From: DAISLF01 sp964517345 | GTDB taxonomy: Bacteria > Patescibacteriota > Gracilibacteria > Peribacterales > Peribacteraceae | Direction of reading: 5' to 3' | Assembly (NCBI GenBank): GCA_964517345.1 | Contig: CAZFBZ010000035.1 | Location: 1-15,496 of the forward strand | DNA: 15,496 bases | Shown here: one piece after another, positions 1-5,237 of the stretch | How the letters are laid out: the number at the start of each line of letters is the position of its first letter | Numbering within the stretch: position 1 is the stretch's first letter | Notes under the pieces: generated by a model | Seen by the model: the letters and a program-made list of their open reading frames with translations, nothing else | The model's database searches: none | Told to the model about the DNA's origin: nothing | Position numbers and translations under genes: made by a program

Positions 1-10
1 CCCCTGACCC

Positions 11-47
11 GTCCGGTCTCTTCATATATCCAAAGGAGAGACCGGAC
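11..47. repeat. Inverted repeat / hairpin at window start
   Basis: Arms 11-20 (GTCCGGTCTC) and 38-47 (GAGACCGGAC) are perfect reverse complements. The stem can extend inward to about 13 bp (11-23 with 35-47, one G-U pair), leaving an AT-rich loop of about 11 nt. No T-tract follows on either side, so it is not a clear intrinsic terminator. It could end a transcript from outside the window or be a regulatory or repeat element. The structure is certain; the function is unknown. Confidence 0.55.
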
Positions 48-100
48 CCAACCATATCGGCCGCAGCTGTCTTCGCACGCTCCCCCGTCATCCCGGGTGG

Positions 101-113
101 TATCATCGGTGCC
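101..113 (+). promoter_or_regulatory. Probable -10 box of polX, leaderless-type spacing
   Basis: TATCAT lies at 101-106, exactly 7 nt before the polX ATG at 114. Transcription starting about 7 nt after the -10 would begin at the start codon. There is no Shine-Dalgarno sequence before the ATG. No good -35 is visible at 16-18 bp spacing. The same 7-nt spacing recurs at three other promoters in the window, which supports the call. Confidence 0.45.
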
Positions 114-1064
114 ATGCTCGAGACGAATACCCGCATCGCGCAGCAACTCCGCCAGATCGCGGCGCTCTTGGGCGAGCAGGGCGTCGCCTTCAAGCCCAAC
201 GCCTACCGCCGTGCTGCGCAGGTGATCGAGGACCTGCAGCGCGACGTGAAAGACTTCAAAGACGAGAAAGAGCTGATGGAGCTCCCGGGCATCGGCCAGG
301 CAATCGCGGCCAAGATTCGCGAGTACATCCGCACGGGACAGATCAGTTTCTTAAACCAGCTCCTCGCTGAACAGGGCGGATTGCCTGCGGAACTGATGGA
401 TATCGAGGATCTGGGCCCCAAGCGCGTGCGCCAGTTCCAGAAGGAACTCGGCATCACGACCCTCGCCCAGCTGATCCAGGCCGCAGAGGAGGGCAAGCTG
501 CGCGATCTGCCGCGGATGTCCGAATTGATGGAGCGCAAGATCCTGGAGAACGCGCGCAACGTAACGGCCCGCAGCAAGCGCTTCCCGTGGGAGGACGTGA
601 AGGCCGACGCGGAGAAGCTGCTTGCGACCATCAGGGCGGTGAAGGGCGTGGACCGGGCCGAGGTGGCCGGGTCCTTCCGGCGCCACAAGGCGACCATCGG
701 CGACCTCGACGTCATCGTGGTCACGAAATCGCCCAAGAAAGTTTCCGATGCCATTGCCGCACTGCCGATTGTGGAAAAGGTCGTGGCGCACGGCGGCACC
801 AAACTGTCCTTCAATTTGAAATCCAGCCTGCGCGTGGACGTGCGGTTCGTGGAGAGATCGCAGTGGGGGAGCGCGCTGCTCTATTTCACTGGCGACAAAG
901 AACACAACATCATGATGCGCAAGCGCGCGATCGAGAAGGGCTGGAAGCTCAATGAGTACGCGCTCGCCGACGCGAAAGGGAAGATCATCGCGAGCCGCGA
1001 GGAGCGCGATATCTACAAGGCACTCGACCTGCCGTATACGGAGCCGGAGAACCGCATCGGTTGA
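114..1064 (+). CDS. polX: Family X (Pol beta-like) DNA polymerase lacking the PHP domain
   Basis: This is a gap-filling repair polymerase of the X family, 316 aa. The N-terminal part has the lyase/8-kDa-like region with two helix-hairpin-helix motifs, ELPGIGQAI near residues 56-64 and IEDLGPKRV near 97-105. The nucleotidyltransferase core follows: GS at 186-187, then GDLDV with metal-binding D197 and D199, and a third Asp at D242 in VDVRF. FTGDKEHN (258-265) and LNEYAL (279-284) match the conserved C-terminal core. Known bacterial PolX proteins are usually about 570 aa, with a C-terminal PHP exonuclease domain; here the stop falls where that domain would begin. The size is therefore close to eukaryotic Pol beta (about 335 aa). 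The ATG at 114 is preceded by a -10-like box 7 nt upstream. It converges on the histone gene, with a shared terminator between them. The family is sure; a role in base-excision or gap repair is inferred. Confidence 0.93.
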   Translation: MLETNTRIAQQLRQIAALLGEQGVAFKPNAYRRAAQVIEDLQRDVKDFKDEKELMELPGIGQAIAAKIREYIRTGQISFLNQLLAEQGGLPAELMDIEDLGPKRVRQFQKELGITTLAQLIQAAEEGKLRDLPRMSELMERKILENARNVTARSKRFPWEDVKADAEKLLATIRAVKGVDRAEVAGSFRRHKATIGDLDVIVVTKSPKKVSDAIAALPIVEKVVAHGGTKLSFNLKSSLRVDVRFVERSQWGSALLYFTGDKEHNIMMRKRAIEKGWKLNEYALADAKGKIIASREERDIYKALDLPYTEPENRIG

Positions 1065-1068
1065 GCAC

Positions 1069-1097
1069 AAAAAAACGCCCGCTTATGGCGGGCGTTT
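1069..1097 (-). terminator. Intrinsic terminator between polX and the histone gene
   Basis: A 10-bp perfect stem is formed by 1073-1082 (AAACGCCCGC) and 1088-1097 (GCGGGCGTTT), with a 5-nt loop. On the minus strand it is followed by seven T (plus-strand A at 1069-1075), so it best serves the minus-strand histone gene ending at 1116. On the plus strand it has only three T, and may weakly end polX as well. Confidence 0.85.
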
Positions 1098-1115
1098 GAA
1101 TTGCGCAACGACGGT

Positions 1116-1286
1116 TCAGAGATCGTGGGCGCGGACCGTGACGCGGCCGTTATCCTTGGCGCGCTTGGCGGCCATCTTGAGGGCAGCCTCGAGGTAGGCG
1201 CTGGCGGCCTCCGGGAAATCTCCGGCGGTCATCATGCCGTGCTTCTTGAGAAGGTCCTTGATTGCGGACGCAACGACGTAACTCAT
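1116..1286 (-). CDS. Bacterial single-histone-fold protein (56 aa)
   Basis: The translation is 56 aa, starting MSYVVASAIKDLLKKHG and ending AKDNGRVTVRAHDL. The ending matches the C-terminal signature of archaeal histones (HMfB has ARHAGRKTIKAEDIEL) and of the short bacterial histones described from Bdellovibrio and candidate phyla. Predicted layout is helix 1 at residues 2-15, loop MMTAGD (18-23), long central helix about 24-47, then the loop-2 segment RVTVRAHDL (48-56). The third helix is almost absent, and there are no tails. Lysine and arginine are plentiful in the helix 1 and helix 2 regions. It probably dimerises and binds DNA; whether it wraps, bends or coats DNA cannot be read here. 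ATG at 1286; no clear Shine-Dalgarno. A promoter lies at 1318-1345 and a strong terminator directly downstream, so it is monocistronic. No other match to this C-terminal pattern was considered convincing. Confidence 0.85.
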   Translation of the reverse strand: MSYVVASAIKDLLKKHGMMTAGDFPEAASAYLEAALKMAAKRAKDNGRVTVRAHDL

Positions 1287-1317
1287 GGAACAGGGGGTAA
1301 AAAGGTAAAGCAGAAGG

Positions 1318-1345
1318 ATTCTAGGGCTCTCCGACCCGTCTGCAA
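1318..1345 (-). promoter_or_regulatory. Candidate promoter of the histone gene
   Basis: On the minus strand, TTGCAG (1345-1340) is followed after 16 bp by TAGAAT (1323-1318). The -10 matches TATAAT at five of six positions; the -35 is weaker. Transcription would start near 1311, giving a leader of about 25 nt, unlike the leaderless-type genes in this window. Between this promoter and the tRNA promoter (1346-1541) I see no convincing gene. Confidence 0.5.
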
Positions 1346-1541
1346 GGCTATTTTGGCTTCTGCAAAAGACAACTTTGGTTTGCCCCCCGCTGCACCGCGT
1401 CGCTGGGGCGTTTCGTAGAGCGGGCTGAGCAAAACAGGCTGCCGGGTGTGATCCTTTGAGAGATAACCACGCTGCAATGCATTAAAAGAGTCAATGACGC
1501 TTTTTCGCCCGAATGGATGCCGGGTTCGCCCGAAATGTGGG

Positions 1542-1570
1542 GTGGCACCATCCCCGCGGCTCGGTACAAT
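1542..1570 (+). promoter_or_regulatory. Promoter of tRNA-Ser
   Basis: GTGGCA (1542-1547, four of six matches to TTGACA) and TACAAT (1565-1570) are separated by 17 bp. The tRNA begins at 1578, 7 nt after the -10, so the primary transcript may start at or next to the mature 5' end and need little or no RNase P processing. A short imperfect hairpin (GGGGTGG / CCATCCCC, about 1540-1555) overlaps the -35 region. Confidence 0.65.
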
Positions 1571-1577
1571 CACCCGC

Positions 1578-1668
1578 GGAGAGATGGCCGAGTGGTCGAA
1601 GGCGCGCGACTCGAAATCGCGTAACCCCCAAAAGGGGTTCGAGGGTTCGAATCCCTCTCTCTCCGCCA
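1578..1668 (+). tRNA. tRNA-Ser (anticodon CGA)
   Basis: A 91-nt class II tRNA. The acceptor stem GGAGAGA (1578-1584) pairs with TCTCTCC; G73 and a genome-encoded CCA (1666-1668) follow. The D-arm has GGCCGAGTGGTCGAAGGC. The anticodon stem CGCGA/TCGCG encloses the loop CTCGAAA, giving anticodon CGA, which reads UCG. The long variable arm ACCCCCAAAAGGGGT is typical of serine tRNA. The T-arm is GAGGG-TTCGAAT-CCCTC. It has its own promoter and stands alone. Confidence 0.97.
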
Positions 1669-1785
1669 TTCGACTCGGCCTGCGGGCCTCGCTCATGGTC
1701 CTCGCGCCTCGGCGCTCGGGCCACGGGTTCACCGAGTCGAATGACCCTGAGCGCAGCGCCGCAGCGCGGAGTCGAAGGGCCCCGA
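1667..1785. repeat. REP-like inverted-repeat cluster 3' of the tRNA
   Basis: A 12-bp perfect inverted repeat, CATTCGACTCGG (1667-1678) and CCGAGTCGAATG (1732-1743), starts in the tRNA CCA end and encloses 53 nt of GC-rich sequence. It is followed by GACCCTGAGCGCAGCG and GCGGAGTCGAAGGGCC (about 1743-1785). That second pair resembles the widespread intergenic palindrome family with a core like CCCTGAGCG...AGTCGAAGGG. It is non-coding and may be a REP/BIME-type element, an RNA-processing structure or an unstable cruciform. Copies elsewhere in the genome cannot be seen from this window. Confidence 0.55.
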
Positions 1786-1798
1786 TCTTTTTCTTTCC

Positions 1799-1822
1799 GG
1801 TTGCGGCCTCCGGCCGCAATCC
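1799..1822. repeat. Short GC hairpin in intergenic region
   Basis: TTGCGGCC and GGCCGCAA (1801-1820 region) form an 8-bp perfect stem with a loop of 3-4 nt, extendable by a G-U and a G-C pair. No T-run follows directly. It lies between the REP-like cluster and the bidirectional terminator and may add to tRNA transcript termination. Confidence 0.5.
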
Positions 1823-1837
1823 GGTCTGCCTTGTTGT

Positions 1838-1875
1838 AAAAAAAAGGAGCCGTGCGGCCCCTCTTTATTTTTTTT
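1838..1875. terminator. Bidirectional intrinsic terminator
   Basis: An imperfect GC stem (GGAGCC / GGCCCC, loop GTGC, 1846-1861) is flanked by eight A on the left (1838-1845) and by TCTTTATTTTTTTT on the right (1862-1875). The right T-tract suits the plus-strand tRNA-Ser transcript; the A-tract becomes eight T for the minus-strand cysteine-rich gene that ends at 1892. Confidence 0.7.
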
Positions 1876-1891
1876 CAACTGTGTATCCGTT

Positions 1892-2026
1892 TCACTTTTT
1901 CATCATCTGCGCCGCGCACGCACCGCACATGCCGCACATGGAACAGACCTGGGCCTGAGCCTGGCATCCTGCGCACGTACCGTCCTGCATTGGCATCTTG
2001 CAGGCGGCGCACATCGCGTTGTCCAT
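1892..2026 (-). CDS. Cysteine-rich mini-protein with repeated CxxC motifs (44 aa)
   Basis: The likely product starts at the ATG at 2026 and has 44 residues, eight of them Cys. CAAC (6-9) and CAGC (18-21) are spaced like one zinc-ribbon knuckle pair, followed by CSMCGMCGAC (28-37) with three more closely spaced CxxC units. Methionine is also frequent. Such a pattern can bind Zn, Cu(I) or an iron-sulfur cluster; the metal is not determinable here. An earlier in-frame start at 2083 would add a poorly conserved-looking leader. A -10-like TATACC (2054-2049, minus) precedes the 2026 ATG, favouring the shorter form. A terminator follows directly. I do not recognise a named family. Confidence 0.6.
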   Translation of the reverse strand: MDNAMCAACKMPMQDGTCAGCQAQAQVCSMCGMCGACAAQMMKK

Positions 2027-2118
2027 GGAGTGAAGGGGGGAAGAAGCAGGTATAAGAGACAGTCTACCAAAACACGGCGCCACCCGCGATCAGATGCCTT
2101 CAAGACTCACACCGCCCA

Positions 2119-2259
2119 TCAGCGGATCTCTTCCGTGGCGGGGAGGAGCAATGCCTGCAGCGACGTCCCGCCGGCAATCACCACGCCGAGCGTGAGCAGC
2201 AACACGAGCGCGAAAGACAGACAGATCGACCGGGTGTGTGCACGCATGCCGTCCAGCAT
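2119..2259 (-). CDS. Putative single-TM membrane peptide downstream of prfB
   Basis: A 46-residue ORF (or 42 residues from the ATG at 2247) begins 5 nt after the prfB stop. It has a short basic N-terminus (MRAHTRS) followed by a hydrophobic segment of about 22 residues (SFALVLLLTLGVVIAGG), then a short tail ending TEEIR. This looks like a one-pass membrane peptide, N-in. Position suggests read-through from prfB. It could also be chance coding; no family was recognised. Confidence 0.4.
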   Translation of the reverse strand: MLDGMRAHTRSICLSFALVLLLTLGVVIAGGTSLQALLLPATEEIR

Positions 2260-2264
2260 ACCAC

Positions 2265-3512
2265 TTACTTGGCTTCGCGCGCCTGCCGCTTCAACTCCGC
2301 GTCGACGAACATCTGGATGTCGCCATCCAGAACGCCCGTCGTGTCGCTCGTCTCGGCGTCCGTGCGGAGATCTTTGACCATCTGATACGGGTGCAGCACG
2401 TAGCTGCGGATCTGCTGCCCGAAGTCTGCACTTTGCGTGGCGCCGCGGTGCTCTTTGTTCTTCTCTTCATCCTCGGCGCGCTTCTTCTCCAGCAGCCTGG
2501 CCCGAAGCAGGTTCATCGCGCGCTCGCGGTTTTGCAGCTGGCTTCGCTCCGTCTGGCACGCGACGACGATGCCGCTCGGCATGTGCGTCAGGCGGATCGC
2601 GCTCTCCACCTTGTTCACGTTCTGTCCGCCCGCGCCGCCGCTGCGGAACGTGTCCACGCGGACGTCGTTCATGTTGATCTCAATCTCGTTCGTCTCCTCG
2701 ATTTCCGGCACTACTTCCACCAGCGCGAAGCTCGTCTGACGCAGGCCTTTGGCGCCGAAAGGGGAGATGCGCACCAGACGGTGCGTGCCCTTCTCGCATT
2801 TGAGATTGCCGTANNNNNNNNNNNNNNNNNNNNNNNNNNNNNNNNNNNNNNNNNNNNNNNNNNNNNNNNNNNNNNNNNNNNNNNNNNNNNNNNNNNNNNN
2901 NNNNNNNNNNNNNAAGGGGAGATGCGCACCAGACGGTGCGTGCCCTTCTCGCATTTGAGATTGCCGTATGCCATGTCGCCGCTGACGAGGAACGTCGCGG
3001 TCTTGATGCCCGCTTCCTGACCGTCGGTCTTGTCGATGAGCGTTGTCTTCCAGCCTTGCCGCTCGCAGTAGCGCAGGTACATGCGCGCCAGCATCGCCGC
3101 CCAGTCTTGTGCCTCGGTGCCGCCAGCCCCCCCGGAGACCGTCAGGTAGCAATTGAGCCCGTCAAACTCGCCGCCCAGGTAGAGCTGCACTTCCAGTTTT
3201 TTCCACAGCTCCTCCGCGGCCGCCGCCTGCTTTTCCAGTACTGGCAGATCCGCGGGCTCGGACATCTGCGTGAGCTCCGTCAGTACATTCACTTCGTCCG
3301 CCAGCGCGGCGATGGGTTCCCACTGCTTGCGCAGTCCTTTGAGCTTGGTGAAGAGCGCCTGGGCGCGTTTCTGGTCACCCCACACATTGGGATCCTGCGT
3401 CTCCTTCTCTACTTCTGCGAGCTGTTTGGGGATGCCTCTTCCCTCAAAGAGAGTCCTTGCCCGTGTTCACGGCCGATTGCAGTTCTTGGAGCTTTTGGAG
3501 GAGCTCTTCCAC
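2265..3512 (-). CDS. prfB: Peptide chain release factor 2, with +1 frameshift and assembly gap
   Basis: RF2 releases peptides at UGA and UAA. GGAGGQ (peptidyl-tRNA hydrolysis) lies in the 5'-distal half, and the UGA-reading tripeptide SPF follows HRLVRI. The upstream zero frame starts at GTG 3512 and codes 22 residues to CTT TGA (3449-3444). Translation must slip +1, skipping T3446, into GAG GGA AGA, continuing as EGRGIPKQLAEVEKE. An in-frame TGA just 5' of the GTG limits the start. The gene crosses 100 N (2814-2913). The 55 bp before the gap are repeated after it; collapsing one copy plus the N run (155 nt) joins YGNLKCEKGTHRLVRISPF to GAKGLRQTSFA. The resulting protein is 363 aa (E. coli RF2 has 365). 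A weak -10 (TACACT, 3541-3536) may drive it. The split reading frames either side of the N run are therefore artefacts, not a pseudogene. Confidence 0.96.
2759..2968. other. Assembly gap of 100 N flanked by a duplicated 55-bp contig end
   Basis: Bases 2759-2813 and 2914-2968 are identical, and only N lies between them. Both copies are the same piece of prfB. This is how a scaffolder joins two contigs whose ends overlap without merging them. The true sequence very likely has one copy and no gap; all downstream coordinates would shift by 155. Confidence 0.95.
3444..3459 (-). promoter_or_regulatory. Programmed +1 frameshift site of prfB
   Basis: On the minus strand the sequence reads AAGGACTCTCTTTGAG. 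CTT TGA is the classic slippery codon plus in-frame stop. AAGGA, four nt upstream of CTT, can act as the internal Shine-Dalgarno stimulator; E. coli has AGGGGG three nt upstream of CTT TGA C. Low RF2 favours slippage, high RF2 favours termination, so the gene senses its own product. Confidence 0.92.
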
Positions 3513-3606
3513 GGGAAAGGGGGTAGATCACGGGGAGTGTAGGGAAGACCGCTCCCGGATGCACGGGAATCGCTTTCCGGCTTCGCGATGCGGGCCCGTC
3601 CGGGGG

Positions 3607-3642
3607 TGGTCAAAAGGCCAGAAATCAGCTATACTATCAGGA
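3607..3642 (+). promoter_or_regulatory. Promoter of the PilN/PilO-like pair
   Basis: TGGTCA (3607-3612, four of six) and TATACT (3630-3635) are 17 bp apart. The predicted start near 3642 leaves a leader of only about 7 nt before ATG 3649. AGGA (3639-3642) is well placed as a ribosome binding site, but would lie at or upstream of the transcript start. It is divergent from prfB. Confidence 0.6.
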
Positions 3643-3648
3643 AAACAC

Positions 3649-4254
3649 ATGAACACCCTTCCGTCCTCGCTCGTCGTGCTGCCGCACACCTCTCCCGCGG
3701 AGATTCTCCGCCGGATCGCGATGCCGTTTTTGCTCTTCGCGGCTGTCCTCGCCGTGCTGCTGATGCTTTCGTGGTCGATGCTCGTTCCGCGCCTCGCGCG
3801 CGTGGATGTCGGGGGACGCACGCTCACCGCCGAGGAGATCCGTGCCTACCGCGTCGACCTCGCCGCCCAGATCGTCGCCGGAGAGGGGCAGCGCCGCGAT
3901 CTCGTGCTCTCGGTGCAGGATCCCGCGTACATCGCCCTCAAGCAGTCACGCCGCAGCGCTCTCCCGGTCACGCAGCTGCTCGCCGAACTGGAAACACAGG
4001 CGGCCGCCGGCGCCGATCAGCCCGATGCCGTGCATCTCTCGTTTCTTCGCTACGACATTCTCTCCGGGTCCGGTTCGCTGCGCGGGGACGTGCGTTTCGT
4101 CGGATCGCGCAGCATGACCGTGCTCGCGTCCTTCGTGGACGTGCTCGGCCGCCTGCCCGTACTCGCGTCCGTCACGCCGCCGCCGTTCATCCGTGAGGAT
4201 GATCCCGTCACCGGCGCGCACTCGCCGTTCGCCCTCTCCTTCACCGTCAAATGA
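3649..4254 (+). CDS. Single-TM protein, PilN/PilO-like (tentative)
   Basis: 201 aa. A short cytoplasmic N-terminus is followed by one membrane helix near residues 24-46 (IAMPFLLFAAVLAVLLMLSW). A polar, partly helical stretch then leads into a C-terminal alpha/beta domain from about residue 140. That domain has the beta-alpha-beta rhythm GDVRFVGSRSMTVLASFVDV...SPFALSFTVK seen in the ferredoxin-like domains of type IV pilus inner-membrane proteins PilN and PilO. Length and topology fit. It overlaps the next gene by ATGA, so the two are co-translated and probably interact. ATG 3649 is chosen because the promoter lies just upstream; earlier in-frame codons would read through it. No other pilus genes are in the window, so the function is a structural guess only. 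Confidence 0.55.
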   Translation: MNTLPSSLVVLPHTSPAEILRRIAMPFLLFAAVLAVLLMLSWSMLVPRLARVDVGGRTLTAEEIRAYRVDLAAQIVAGEGQRRDLVLSVQDPAYIALKQSRRSALPVTQLLAELETQAAAGADQPDAVHLSFLRYDILSGSGSLRGDVRFVGSRSMTVLASFVDVLGRLPVLASVTPPPFIREDDPVTGAHSPFALSFTVK

Positions 4255-5144
4255 AGAAGCGAATTCTGCCTTCCCTGCTGGCCGTCACCTTCGCGATCAA
4301 GTTGCTGGTCTTCTCGGCGATTCTCATGATGCAACATGTGCACACGCTGCAGGAGGCGCGTGCCGAGACACTGCCGCTTGCGGCGTCGCTTCCGCCGCTG
4401 GAGCGCCGTTTGCAGTTGCTCAAAGATCAGGTCGAGCTGACCCAACTCCATGCCGCGCTGCGCACCGGTTCGCCGGAAGAGAAGCTCCACGCCTATGTTC
4501 TCCCGGAAACCGACGACATCACGCGTCTGCTCGCATTCGTCGATGTTGCGCGCGGCCTGCTCGAAAAGAAGGAGCTGCTCCGCTCCATGTCCGCCGTCGA
4601 CGTCGGCGTGCGCGAACCGGTCTCCGCTGACCGCCTCGCCGTGCCCGAGACCGTCGGCCCGTCGCGTCCGCTGATGACACAGCGCCTGGCGTTCGACGCT
4701 GTTGTGAAACCCGAAGGCATGCGGATCCTCCTGAACCTCGTCGACCTCTCCGGTCTGCTCACCGTGGGCGATGCGCTCGGCGACGACCAGGTGCAGATGC
4801 TCTTCAACCTCACCGAGGCGCAGAATCCCGCCGGAATCGTTGCCGTCGAAAAATTCCTCTCGGCCGATCTCTTCTCCTACGTCCGCGACCCGCGTCTTGC
4901 AGATGAACAGCTCACGCAGTCGTTCCCGTCCGAGCAGTTTCTTCGCCAGTTCCATGCGCTGCTCGCCGAGTCCCAGTTGAAAGATGCGAAAGATCTGCTG
5001 GGAGGGGAGTGGGGGCGCGCGCTGGAAGCCCAGAAGCTCTGGCCGTCACAGTTCCTTACAACTGAAGCCGTCACTGTGGAGAAACTTCCGGACGGCTGGG
5101 TCCGCGTCTCGCTCGTGCTGAGTGCCTGGTCCCGCCCCCGCTGA
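4251..5144 (+). CDS. Single-TM protein, possible PilO-like partner
   Basis: 297 aa. It has one N-terminal membrane helix (ILPSLLAVTFAIKLLVFSAI, about residues 5-27), followed by a likely coiled coil (residues about 30-65, LEERLQLL-like spacing of leucines), then a periplasmic or extracytoplasmic region. The segment RLAFDAVVKPEGMRILLNLV, followed by VQMLFNLTEA, resembles the PilO pattern of a strand, a helix and a strand. The remaining C-terminal 100 residues are extra relative to PilO and are not recognised. The start overlaps the previous stop (ATGA at 4251-4254), indicating coupling. It is the last gene before the infC promoter, and no clear terminator separates them. Confidence 0.5.
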   Translation: MKKRILPSLLAVTFAIKLLVFSAILMMQHVHTLQEARAETLPLAASLPPLERRLQLLKDQVELTQLHAALRTGSPEEKLHAYVLPETDDITRLLAFVDVARGLLEKKELLRSMSAVDVGVREPVSADRLAVPETVGPSRPLMTQRLAFDAVVKPEGMRILLNLVDLSGLLTVGDALGDDQVQMLFNLTEAQNPAGIVAVEKFLSADLFSYVRDPRLADEQLTQSFPSEQFLRQFHALLAESQLKDAKDLLGGEWGRALEAQKLWPSQFLTTEAVTVEKLPDGWVRVSLVLSAWSRPR

Positions 5145-5182
5145 CGGAGTTTTGCGCGGATGGGCTATCGGCTGGCCTTTTC

Positions 5183-5211
5183 TTGACCGCAATGCCGTCT
5201 TTTCGTATAGT
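5183..5211 (+). promoter_or_regulatory. Strong promoter of infC
   Basis: TTGACC (5183-5188, five of six) and TATAGT (5206-5211, five of six) are separated by the optimal 17 bp. This is the best sigma-70-type promoter in the window. Transcription should begin near 5218, leaving a pyrimidine-rich leader before the infC coding region. Confidence 0.8.
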
Positions 5212-5237
5212 TTCGGCGTCTTTTCCCTCCTTTTCTT

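Noticed and set aside
1283..1819. Minus-strand frame across the tRNA and intergenic region
   Set aside because: It runs antisense through tRNA-Ser, its promoter and the REP-like repeats; no motif and no start signal.
2759..2968. A 55-bp direct repeat as a biological duplication
   Set aside because: Its only spacer is N, and collapsing it restores RF2, so it is a scaffolding artefact.
5155..5185. Possible terminator before the infC promoter (GGGC...GGCC then TTTTCTT)
   Set aside because: Only three to four base pairs can form, too weak to call.
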